Of a stretch of 40,538 bases of DNA, positions 33,830 to 40,538 are shown one piece after another. Made by a program: the position numbers and the translations under genes. Origin of the DNA: Gallicola sp. (GTDB lineage Bacteria; Bacillota; Clostridia; Tissierellales; Peptoniphilaceae); contig DUUN01000618.1 in NCBI GenBank assembly GCA_012841535.1, positions 1 through 40,538 on the forward strand, written 5' to 3'. Each line of letters begins with the position of its first letter. Within the stretch, counting starts at the first letter, position 1. The notes under the pieces were generated by a model. That model was not told where the DNA came from. It worked only from the letters and a program-made list of their open reading frames with translations, and did no database searches.

Positions 33830-35232
33830 TAATTGTTACTCCTTTCATAATAATACGCTGCATTAAGTATTTCTTCGTCCTCATATCTTTTTCCAATAAA
33901 TTGAATTGAACCTGAAATACCCTTCCTAACAGGTATAGATATACAACATAAACCACAAAGGTTCACTGGAACATTAAAAGTTCCACTATCATAAACTGAT
34001 AAAGGATCTTCTACTCTAGAACCTAGTTCATATGGTAGATTAGTTGTTGTAGGAGTTAAGATAATATCAACTTTCTCAAATTGAGTATTAAATTCGTCTG
34101 ACATTAGCTTTCTAACCTTTTGACCTTGCTTATATAATTTTTGATTATTTTCAGCAGCTAAAAATAATGTTCCCATAGCTATTCTTCTTTGAGTTTCTTC
34201 TCCAAAGCCTTCACTTCTAGTATTGATGTATAAATCATCTGTTGTTTCATATTCGTCAGTTAAGTATCCGTACCTTATTCCGTCAAATCTTGACATGTTG
34301 CTACTAACTTCTGAAGACATTACTACAGAATAAACAGATGTAGAATATTTTAAATACTTAAAATCCAACTCTATAATTTCAGCACCTAAAGATTTTATTT
34401 TACTTACTGCTAATTCATAATCCTCTTTAACTGTTTCTTCAATTTCAAATTTATCTAGGTCTATAACCCCTATTTTTTTACCTTTAAAATTATAATCTTC
34501 ATTTATTTGGAAATTTACTTTTTCATTTAAGGTAGAGTTCATGTCTTTATTATCATAACCACCAATAATATTTGTCGTAGTAACAATATCTTCAACACAA
34601 TTTGATAGTATACCCACTTGATCTAGGGTATTAGCCATAGAGGCAACTCCATATCTTGAAATTGTTCCATAACTTGGCATATAACCATATATATTACAAT
34701 AAGACGCAGGTTGTCTTACAGAGCCACCACTATCAGAACCTAGGGATATTAGTGCCATTTCTGCTGCAACAGAAGCAGCTGATCCTGAAGATGAACCTCC
34801 TGGTATTAATGTATTATCTATAGGATTTTTAGTAGGACCAAAATATGATGTTTCTGATGAACTTCCCATAGCAAATTCGTCCATATTAACTTTACCTATT
34901 ATTATTGCATCTTCTTTTATTAATTTATCTACAACTGTAGCATTAAAAATAGGCTCAAAATTTTCTAACATCTTTGAACCACAAGTCATTTTTAATTTAT
35001 CGTAGGAAATATTATCTTTTAATGTAACAGGTATACCAAAAAGAGCACCGTGACTGTTATTATTATTCTTTTTTTCTATATTTTCAATTTGTCTAAAAAT
35101 ATCATCCTTATTAAAAGAAATAAAAATATTTAAATCTTTTTTTGATTCAATAGTCTCAATTAATTCACTATAGAATTTTCTTAAATCTAACTTACCTGAG
35201 ATAAAACTACTTCTTAATTCATTTATATTCAT
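33829..35232 (-). CDS. gatA: Asp/Glu-tRNA amidotransferase, subunit A (glutaminase/amidase)
   Basis: Amidase-signature subunit that frees ammonia from glutamine. The Ser-cisSer-Lys catalytic set is visible: Lys in VTLKDNIS (about 73), the glycine/serine-rich GGSSSGSAASVAAE, and SLGSDSGGSVRQPA with the nucleophilic Ser. At 467 residues it is slightly shorter than the usual 480-490. Start shares one base with the gatC stop; no clear Shine-Dalgarno, so translation is coupled. Confidence 0.96.
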   Translation of the reverse strand: MNINELRSSFISGKLDLRKFYSELIETIESKKDLNIFISFNKDDIFRQIENIEKKNNNNSHGALFGIPVTLKDNISYDKLKMTCGSKMLENFEPIFNATVVDKLIKEDAIIIGKVNMDEFAMGSSSETSYFGPTKNPIDNTLIPGGSSSGSAASVAAEMALISLGSDSGGSVRQPASYCNIYGYMPSYGTISRYGVASMANTLDQVGILSNCVEDIVTTTNIIGGYDNKDMNSTLNEKVNFQINEDYNFKGKKIGVIDLDKFEIEETVKEDYELAVSKIKSLGAEIIELDFKYLKYSTSVYSVVMSSEVSSNMSRFDGIRYGYLTDEYETTDDLYINTRSEGFGEETQRRIAMGTLFLAAENNQKLYKQGQKVRKLMSDEFNTQFEKVDIILTPTTTNLPYELGSRVEDPLSVYDSGTFNVPVNLCGLCCISIPVRKGISGSIQFIGKRYEDEEILNAAYYYERSNN

Positions 35233-35516
35233 TATTCAACAACCTTTTTCAATCTAAAATATCCATATTCTCTGTCTGTAGAATTTTTCAATGCTGTTTC
35301 TCTATCGACACTTTCTTCTACAATATCTTCTCTTAGAACAGAATTATGATTTGACACCATTTCAAGCATATCAACACCTTCTGTATCTACTTCCATAATA
35401 CTATTTGCAAATTCTAAAACAGTATTAAATTTATTTTTCATTGTTTCTAGTTCTTCTTCTTTAATATTTAGTTTTGCTAAAGAATAGACTCTTTTTACTT
35501 CGTTTATATCAATCAT
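35232..35516 (-). CDS. gatC: Asp/Glu-tRNA amidotransferase, subunit C
   Basis: A 94-residue stabilising subunit that wraps around GatA-GatB. Family features are VKRVYSLAKLNIKEEELE at the N-terminus, VDTEGVDMLEMV, and the conserved LREDIVEESVDRE near the end. GGAGAA precedes the ATG. First gene of the gatCAB-rdgB-phosphodiesterase-folD unit. Confidence 0.95.
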   Translation of the reverse strand: MIDINEVKRVYSLAKLNIKEEELETMKNKFNTVLEFANSIMEVDTEGVDMLEMVSNHNSVLREDIVEESVDRETALKNSTDREYGYFRLKKVVE

Positions 35517-35608
35517 AAGTTCTCCTAATTAAAATAATTTCTTATTAATTTTATCATATTTTTATTTGCTTTTCATTAAATTAGTAATACAGTGATAATA
35601 AAAACCAA

Positions 35609-36487
35609 TTAAATTTTCCCAATGGAGTTTTCTCTTCCATAATAGAATAAATACTGTTGTGCATATCCTGCTAAATTACCAAATATATCATTTGCATATT
35701 TTCCAATATGCTTTATATTTGTTTCCTCTTTGATGTATAATTCTTCCATAACTCTTTTAATCCAAACATCAACAGGAAAAGTTTCACTTCGACCATAAGA
35801 AAAAAGCATAATACAAGATGCCACTTTTGGACCTACTCCTGGAAGTTTTTCTAGTTCCTTTCTTAATTCTTCACTATTTAAACTAACTGATTCCCTAATA
35901 GAAAAGTCATTATTGGCTATTAGCTTAGATGTTTCAATTATTCTTTTATCTCTAAAGCCAACTCTTGCCACTTCCCTTAACTCCTCTACTGAAACTTTAG
36001 ATAATTTTTCTGCAGCTGGAAATGAAAAATAATCTTCTCCTTTAAAGTTTTCAATAAATTCGCCATAATTTCTGGAAATAATTTCAATAGATTTTTTAAT
36101 TCTTGGAATCTGATTATTAGCCGAAATAATAAAAGAAATTATTGTTTCAAATTTTTCTTGATTTAATATTCTTATACCATATCCATAATTAACGGCATCT
36201 TTTATAGTTTTTTCTAAAGATAATTCCTTTTTTATATTATTATAATCTGTCTTTAAATCAAAATAATCAATCCATATATTATTAAAGTCATCTTCATTTG
36301 TATTATTAAATATTATTTCATCATTTTGTTGAGAAACATTAAGAACTCTTCCCTTAGCAATACAAGTATAGGAATTATCCTCTTCTTTTTTCCATCTAAA
36401 AGCTTGTCCACATTCAAATATGTGCTTTGGATTAAAATCATTATTATTTTTAATTATTATATTTTTATTTTTTACTTTATATTCCAT
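35609..36487 (-). CDS. OGG1-type 8-oxoguanine DNA glycosylase/lyase
   Basis: Base-excision repair enzyme of the HhH-GPD superfamily. Of its 292 residues, the N-terminal beta domain has the OGG1 pattern IFECGQAFRWK (about 24-34). The helix-hairpin-helix LPGVGPKVASCI holds the catalytic Lys, and the downstream Asp is in FPVDVWIKRV. The frame is open to 36508, but that ATG lies within the gdh terminator and has no ribosome-binding site. GGTGA fits the ATG at 36487, which I chose. Confidence 0.92.
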   Translation of the reverse strand: MEYKVKNKNIIIKNNNDFNPKHIFECGQAFRWKKEEDNSYTCIAKGRVLNVSQQNDEIIFNNTNEDDFNNIWIDYFDLKTDYNNIKKELSLEKTIKDAVNYGYGIRILNQEKFETIISFIISANNQIPRIKKSIEIISRNYGEFIENFKGEDYFSFPAAEKLSKVSVEELREVARVGFRDKRIIETSKLIANNDFSIRESVSLNSEELRKELEKLPGVGPKVASCIMLFSYGRSETFPVDVWIKRVMEELYIKEETNIKHIGKYANDIFGNLAGYAQQYLFYYGRENSIGKI

Positions 36488-36500
36488 ATCTTCACCTAAA

Positions 36501-36536
36501 AAAGTCATAATATGAATTATATCACATTATGACTTT
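36501..36536 (-). terminator. gdh terminator with embedded extended -10 for the glycosylase gene
   Basis: Perfect 11-bp stem (36501-36511 with 36526-36536), then TTTTTTAGG on the minus strand. The 14-nt loop contains TGATATAAT (36524-36516), a full extended -10, about 29 nt before the glycosylase ATG. The same bases may end one transcript and start the next. Confidence 0.75.
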
Positions 36537-36541
36537 CAAAT

Positions 36542-37807
36542 TTAATACCAACCTCTAAGTTTCATTACTTCAGCAACTTTTTTAACAGAAAACATGTAAG
36601 TAGCTTCTCTGAAAGATACTTTATAGCCATCTTTAATTTCCAAAACATTTTCAAAAGCAGTTACCATAGCATTTTCCTGTTTTTTTGCTATTTCTTCTTC
36701 TTCCCAATAATATCCATAAAGATTTTGAACCCATTCAAAATATGATACAGTAACTCCTCCTGAATTAGCTAAAATATCCGGTACTACAACTATATTTTCC
36801 TTATTTAAAATTTCATCTGCTTCTAAAGTAATAGGTCCATTTGCAGCTTCCACAATTATATCTGCCTTAATTAATTTTGCTTCCTTAGCGGAAATGGCAT
36901 TTTCTAAAGCTGCTGGAACAATTAAATCTATATTTAAACTCCAGAAATCGTCCATGGATATTTCTTTAGAATTTTCAATATTTTTTAACATCCTATGTTC
37001 CTTCATACTGGAACTTAATTCTTCAAATGATAAACCTGAATCTTTATATATTGCATATGTTCCTTTTGATGGATGGTACTCTGAAACAGCAACTACTTTA
37101 GCCCCTAATTCCTCTAAATATTTTACAACAAAACTACCAACATTTCCAAAACCTTGTACAGCTACTTTTGAACCTTTTAAATCTTTACCAATACTCTTAA
37201 AAGTTTCCCTAGCTATTATGGCAACACCTAATCCTGTAGCTTCTGTTCTTCCTTTTGAGCCACCAAACACTATAGGTTTTCCAGTTATTACCCCATTTAA
37301 GTGTTCGCCTTTTATTGTAATATATTCATCTATCATCCAACTCATTATTTGTGCATTAGTTCCAACATCAGGAGCTGGAATATCAATATTTTCACCTAAA
37401 TATTTATAAGTTTTCCTAATAAAGCCTCTTGATAATCTTTCTAATTCCCCTTGTGAAAGTTTAGAAGGATCTACTGCTATGCCTCCTTTTCCACCACCAT
37501 AAGGAATACCTGTCACGCAACATTTAAAAGTCATCCACATAGATAAAGCTTTTACTTCATCTAAGTTAACTTGAGGATGAAATCTAATTCCTCCCTTACT
37601 TGGACCAACAGCTGTACTATGTGCTGATCTATAACCTTTAAAAACCTGAACTGTTCCATCATCCATTTTTACCGGAATGGAAACTTCAATAACCCTTTCT
37701 GGTTCCTTTAATAATTCATATATGGCAGAATCTAAATTTAAATTTTCGCATGCAGTTTTTAACTGTGTTTGAGCACTTATTAAGGGGTTTAACACCTCAT
37801 TACTCAT
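36542..37807 (-). CDS. Glutamate dehydrogenase (Glu/Leu/Phe/Val family)
   Basis: Hexameric, catabolic-type glutamate dehydrogenase, 421 residues. The substrate pocket GGIRFHP, the catalytic Lys in PYGGGKGGIAVDP (about 107-119), the Asp of APDVGTNAQIM, and the Rossmann GFGNVGSFV (about 222) are clear. Length matches RocG/GudB rather than the longer NADP enzyme. It would link amino-acid fermentation to 2-oxoglutarate and ammonia. GAGGG precedes the ATG. It has its own promoter and terminator. Confidence 0.95.
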   Translation of the reverse strand: MSNEVLNPLISAQTQLKTACENLNLDSAIYELLKEPERVIEVSIPVKMDDGTVQVFKGYRSAHSTAVGPSKGGIRFHPQVNLDEVKALSMWMTFKCCVTGIPYGGGKGGIAVDPSKLSQGELERLSRGFIRKTYKYLGENIDIPAPDVGTNAQIMSWMIDEYITIKGEHLNGVITGKPIVFGGSKGRTEATGLGVAIIARETFKSIGKDLKGSKVAVQGFGNVGSFVVKYLEELGAKVVAVSEYHPSKGTYAIYKDSGLSFEELSSSMKEHRMLKNIENSKEISMDDFWSLNIDLIVPAALENAISAKEAKLIKADIIVEAANGPITLEADEILNKENIVVVPDILANSGGVTVSYFEWVQNLYGYYWEEEEIAKKQENAMVTAFENVLEIKDGYKVSFREATYMFSVKKVAEVMKLRGWY

Positions 37808-37847
37808 TATATCCCTCTTTCCTTTTTATTCGTCCTTTTGTTAAACT

Positions 37848-37876
37848 ATTTTACTACATTAAATTAATCAAATCAA
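37848..37876 (-). promoter_or_regulatory. Promoter of glutamate dehydrogenase gene
   Basis: TTGATT (37876-37871), a 17-nt spacer and TAAAAT (37853-37848) on the minus strand, about 40 nt before the ATG. The -35 begins 5 bp past the stop of the glutaredoxin-like gene; no terminator is visible between them. Confidence 0.55.
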
Positions 37877-37881
37877 TATTT

Positions 37882-38130
37882 TTATAAAATATCCTCAATA
37901 TTAAAGAAAATATTTCCATCTTTATAAAAACATGGTATTCCTACTGAACCATTGTTCTTTACTTTATCAAATTCAGGATTATTATCTCTTATTAGCAAAA
38001 ATCTTTTTAAATTAGGAATTGATTCTGTAATATTAATAAATTCATAATCAATATTTTTATTATCCAATTCTTCTAAAGCCGGAGGGCAATCTGGACATTT
38101 ATCTGAGCCAAAAACTATTAATTTCTCCAT
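37882..38130 (-). CDS. Glutaredoxin-like thioredoxin-fold protein
   Basis: An 82-residue protein with a CPDC active-site motif (Cys12, Cys15) after the beta strand KLIVFGSDK, and a cis-Pro region VGIPCF near residue 65. This is the minimal glutaredoxin/thioredoxin fold; the redox partner is unknown. The start shares one base with the glyS stop (TAATG), so it is translated with glyS. Confidence 0.8.
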   Translation of the reverse strand: MEKLIVFGSDKCPDCPPALEELDNKNIDYEFINITESIPNLKRFLLIRDNNPEFDKVKNNGSVGIPCFYKDGNIFFNIEDIL

Positions 38131-39524
38131 TAAAACACAATCCTTTCACTAATATAATTAACAAGATCATCTATTTTTATTCTATCTTGTTTCATAGTAT
38201 CCCTGTCTCTTATAGTAACTGAGTTGTCTTCCAAAGTATCAAAGTCTACTGTAATACAGAAAGGAGTTCCTGCTTCATCCTGTCTTCTGTATCTCTTTCC
38301 AATAGAGCCGGAAACATCAGTATCTACGTTAAATTCTTTTGATAGTAGTTCATAAACCTCATCACTTTTATCTGAAAGTTTTTTTGTCAATGGTAGAACA
38401 GCAGCTTTATATGGTGCAAGTGCTGGATGTAGATGAAGTACATTTCTTGTAGTTCCATCTTCTAATTCCTCTTCCTCGTAAGCATTACATAGGAACATTA
38501 AAAACATTCTATCAACACCTACTGATGGCTCAACACAATAAGGAATATATTTTTCATTGGTTTGTGGGTCTGTATAGGTAAAGTCAACTCCTGAACCTTC
38601 TATGTGTTGTTTTAAATCATAGTCAGTTCTGTCTGCTATACCCCATAATTCGCCCCAACCAAATGGATACAAGTATTCTATATCAGTTGTAGCTACACTG
38701 TAAAAAGAAAGTTCTTCCTCCCCATGATCCCTCATTCTAAGTCTATCTTCTTGTATTCCTAAATTTAATAAGAAATCTTTACAATAGGTTCTCCAATAAT
38801 TAAACCATTCTAAATCCTCACCAGGTTTGCAGAAAAATTCTAATTCCATTTGTTCGAATTCTCTAGTTCTAAAGATAAAATTACCAGGAGTAATTTCATT
38901 TCTAAAGGATTTTCCTATTTGTCCAATTCCAAAAGGAATTTTTTTCCTAGAAGTTCTTTGTACATTTTTAAAATTAACAAAAATACCTTGTGCTGTTTCT
39001 GGTCTTAAATATAGTTCTGATGTACTATCTTCTGTTACCCCTTGGAAGGTTTTAAACATTAAATTGAACTTTCTTATATCTGTAAAATTATGTTTACCAC
39101 ATTTTGGACAACTAATATTTTCTTCTTCAATAATATTTTTCAATTCTTCATTTGTGTATCCATCTAAGCCTACAACTTCTTCATTTTTTTTATTTAAAAA
39201 ATAATCTTCAACTAAATTATCAGCCCTAAATCTAGATTTACACTCTTTACAATCAATTAATGGATCTGAGAAACCACCAACATGTCCTGATGCAACCCAA
39301 ACTGATGGATTCATAAGAATTGCTGCATCGACTCCTACATTATACTTACTTTCCTGTATGAATTTTTTCCACCAAGCTTTTTTAATATTATTTTTAAGTT
39401 CTACTCCTAAAGGACCATAATCCCATGTATTTGATAATCCTCCATATATTTCAGAGCCTGGATAAACAAATCCTCTCATTTTAGCAAGACTAACAATATT
39501 TTCCATTTTAATTTCCTTAGCCAT
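38130..39524 (-). CDS. glyS: Glycyl-tRNA synthetase, dimeric class
   Basis: Single-chain alpha2-type enzyme (as in Bacteroidota, archaea and some Firmicutes), 464 residues, not the two-gene GlyQ/GlyS type. [20 protein letters not shown] opens the protein; there is a zinc-finger CKECKSRF ... CPKCGKHNF insertion; [25 protein letters not shown] is motif 2; GVDRMFL is in motif 3; the C-terminal anticodon domain begins near 360. AGGAGGAAG precedes the ATG. Controlled by a T-box. Confidence 0.96.
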   Translation of the reverse strand: MAKEIKMENIVSLAKMRGFVYPGSEIYGGLSNTWDYGPLGVELKNNIKKAWWKKFIQESKYNVGVDAAILMNPSVWVASGHVGGFSDPLIDCKECKSRFRADNLVEDYFLNKKNEEVVGLDGYTNEELKNIIEEENISCPKCGKHNFTDIRKFNLMFKTFQGVTEDSTSELYLRPETAQGIFVNFKNVQRTSRKKIPFGIGQIGKSFRNEITPGNFIFRTREFEQMELEFFCKPGEDLEWFNYWRTYCKDFLLNLGIQEDRLRMRDHGEEELSFYSVATTDIEYLYPFGWGELWGIADRTDYDLKQHIEGSGVDFTYTDPQTNEKYIPYCVEPSVGVDRMFLMFLCNAYEEEELEDGTTRNVLHLHPALAPYKAAVLPLTKKLSDKSDEVYELLSKEFNVDTDVSGSIGKRYRRQDEAGTPFCITVDFDTLEDNSVTIRDRDTMKQDRIKIDDLVNYISERIVF

Positions 39525-39552
39525 AACTTCCTCCTAATAATTTATTATAAAT

Positions 39553-39750
39553 AAAAAAACCCCCGTACCACTAGCTAAAGCTAGGGACGAAAGTTTTCCG
39601 CGGTTCCACCCTATTTACGACTTATGTCGTCACTTGATTAATGAACTCAGAGTTGCCCATTATAAAATATTTACTAATTTTCACCATCCATTAGTTCTCT
39701 AAAAAATATTTTTATAAATATTCCTCATCACTGTTCTATTGAGTTTATCT
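39553..39750 (-). promoter_or_regulatory. Glycine T-box leader of glyS
   Basis: AGGGTGGAACCGCGG (39612-39598, minus strand) is the T-box sequence. It is followed by the GTCCCTAGC/GCTAG hairpin and a seven-T terminator at 39559-39553. Stem I has GATGAGG near its 5' part, AGAGAAC, GGATGGTGAAAA as apical segment, and AATGGGCAACTCTGAG, where GGC (Gly) is the specifier. It matches the tRNA-Gly(GCC) encoded in this window. Confidence 0.94.
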
Positions 39751-39756
39751 TAAATA

Positions 39757-39785
39757 ATTAAAGGCATTCGATATGAATTATTCAA
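39757..39785 (-). promoter_or_regulatory. Promoter of the glyS T-box transcript
   Basis: TTGAAT (39785-39780), 17 nt, TTTAAT (39762-39757) on the minus strand. The start point would be near 39750, the beginning of T-box Stem I. It lies just after the stop of the coiled-coil gene. Confidence 0.55.
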
Positions 39786-39798
39786 ATATAATAAAATT

Positions 39799-40269
39799 TT
39801 ATCTTAATTCTTTTCTATCTTCTTCTAAATCATTTAAGATTTCTTTTAGTCTGTCTTGAGTTGCCTGAAGCATTTCATCAACATAAGTTAATGATTGAGT
39901 CTTTAAAACCCTAGCATTTTCTTCTGCTTTAGAAACAATATCTTCTGCAAATTCATTTGCTTTTTTAGTGATTTCATGCTCACTTATCATATTATTAAAT
40001 GTTTCTTTAGCATCATTAATGATTTTATCTGCTTCTTTGTTAGCTTCATCTTTTATTGCAGAAGCATCTCTTTCAGCTTCAGCTAATATTCTGTCTTTTT
40101 CCTCATTTACCCATTGAGCTTGTTTAATTTCTCCAGGTAATCCTTGTCTTATTTGTTGTAAAAGATGAAATACTTCGTCTGTATCCACCATAACCTTTTT
40201 AGAAAATGGTACTGTAGAAGCTTCGTCTAGTAAATCTTCTATTTCTTCAATAATTTGAAGTACATCCAT
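39799..40269 (-). CDS. Coiled-coil protein of the ATPase/subunit-H-like type found next to coaD
   Basis: A 156-residue, almost wholly helical protein with repeated Ala/Glu/Lys coiled coil (EKDRILAEAERDASAIKDEANKEADK region). Such proteins, often labelled as ATPase or V-type subunit H-like, sit beside coaD in many clostridia; there is no nucleotide-binding motif. DivIVA-like helices are another way to read it. The frame opens at a TTG in the ribosome-binding site, so I use the ATG at 40269, with GGGAGG seven nt upstream. Function unknown. Confidence 0.75.
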   Translation of the reverse strand: MDVLQIIEEIEDLLDEASTVPFSKKVMVDTDEVFHLLQQIRQGLPGEIKQAQWVNEEKDRILAEAERDASAIKDEANKEADKIINDAKETFNNMISEHEITKKANEFAEDIVSKAEENARVLKTQSLTYVDEMLQATQDRLKEILNDLEEDRKELR

Positions 40270-40302
40270 ACAAATACCTCCCAAATTTATAATTCTCTAA
40301 AT

Positions 40303-40331
40303 ATTATATATTAAAAACCGTTAACTTACAA
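40303..40331 (-). promoter_or_regulatory. Promoter of the coiled-coil gene
   Basis: TTGTAA (40331-40326), 17 nt, TATAAT (40308-40303) on the minus strand, beginning 5 bp past the coaD stop. The leader is about 25 nt. Confidence 0.6.
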
Positions 40332-40335
40332 GAAT

Positions 40336-40452
40336 TTACTTATTCAAATACTTGATTTTTAACATTTTATAGGCTGCTTCTGGCACAAAACTCTCTACAT
40401 CTCCTCCAAAAGAAATTACTTCTTTTATAATAGATGAGCTAACAAATGAATA
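40336..40452 (-). CDS. coaD: Phosphopantetheine adenylyltransferase, C-terminal fragment
   Basis: Only the last 38 codons are here: [12 protein letters not shown], then [14 protein letters not shown], the typical CoaD C-terminus (YSFLSSSxVKEV...FVP). CoaD makes dephospho-coenzyme A. Upstream of the first Tyr codon the sequence no longer matches CoaD in any frame that I can read; a 50-bp unrelated stretch and then a reverse copy of the coaD segment follow, ending at the window edge. The break is probably a sequence artefact, not a real truncation. Confidence 0.85.
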   Translation of the reverse strand, partial: YSFVSSSIIKEVISFGGDVESFVPEAAYKMLKIKYLNK

Positions 40453-40538
40453 GGGCACTAGACAACGATATGGAAACTCTTTTCCTAGTATCTAATGCTA
40501 AATATTCATTTGTTAGCTCATCTATTATAAAAGAAGTA
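40417..40538. repeat. Perfect 36-bp inverted repeat at the window end
   Basis: Arm 40417-40452 and arm 40503-40538 are exact reverse complements, separated by 50 bp. Arm one is coaD coding sequence. Arm two ends exactly at the last base of the window. Snap-back chimeras from amplification or assembly have this form. Confidence 0.95.

Overview
The window is a very AT-rich piece of a Gram-positive anaerobe. The gene families (GatCAB amidotransferase, dimeric glycyl-tRNA synthetase, T-box leaders, cell-wall-binding type 2 repeats, PyrK/PyrD type B dihydroorotate dehydrogenase, a MobA-MobB fusion, NAD-type glutamate dehydrogenase) fit a low-GC Firmicute. My best guess is the Tissierellia/Peptoniphilaceae neighbourhood, inferred from gene content only. 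Almost everything is on the minus strand. The plus strand holds only a three-tRNA operon and part of an accessory patch.

Reading down the minus strand from the right end: the 3' end of coaD; a small coiled-coil protein; glyS with a glycine T-box, plus a glutaredoxin-like protein; glutamate dehydrogenase; an OGG1-type glycosylase; the gatC-gatA-gatB-rdgB-phosphodiesterase-folD operon; and a ComEC-like MBL hydrolase followed by a broken methyltransferase. Next comes an accessory patch (about 23.8-29.6 kb). It has small membrane and coiled-coil proteins, an integrase pseudogene with an internal deletion, a CWB2 surface protein, a lipoprotein, a broken membrane-protein gene, a TraX-family protein and an ssb pseudogene. 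The patch abuts tRNA-Phe, tRNA-Gly and tRNA-Cys and looks like the remains of an integrated element.

Left of the tRNAs, still on the minus strand: PP2C phosphatase, a probable GME-fold protein and hisS; thrS with its own T-box; a polar amino-acid ABC transporter with an ArsC/Spx-like protein; moeA and a mobA-mobB fusion; an operon of unknown protein, YhaO-like nuclease, YhaN-like ATPase, phosphoesterase, nagB and a CYTH protein; proB-proA-HAD hydrolase; and the pyrBIFKDE operon, which ends in a terminator at the left edge.

Core genes are tightly packed, often with 1-20 bp overlaps and terminators that run into stop codons. Several promoters seem to sit directly in or beside the upstream terminator. 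The points most worth a second look are the YhaO/YhaN operon with its membrane hairpin and unknown partner, the decayed tRNA-linked element, the unknown C-terminal domain of the CWB2 protein, the PP2C/GME pair ahead of hisS, and a perfect 36-bp fold-back at the extreme right end that looks like an assembly or amplification chimera. I did not find a clearly new defence or mobile system, and no CRISPR array.
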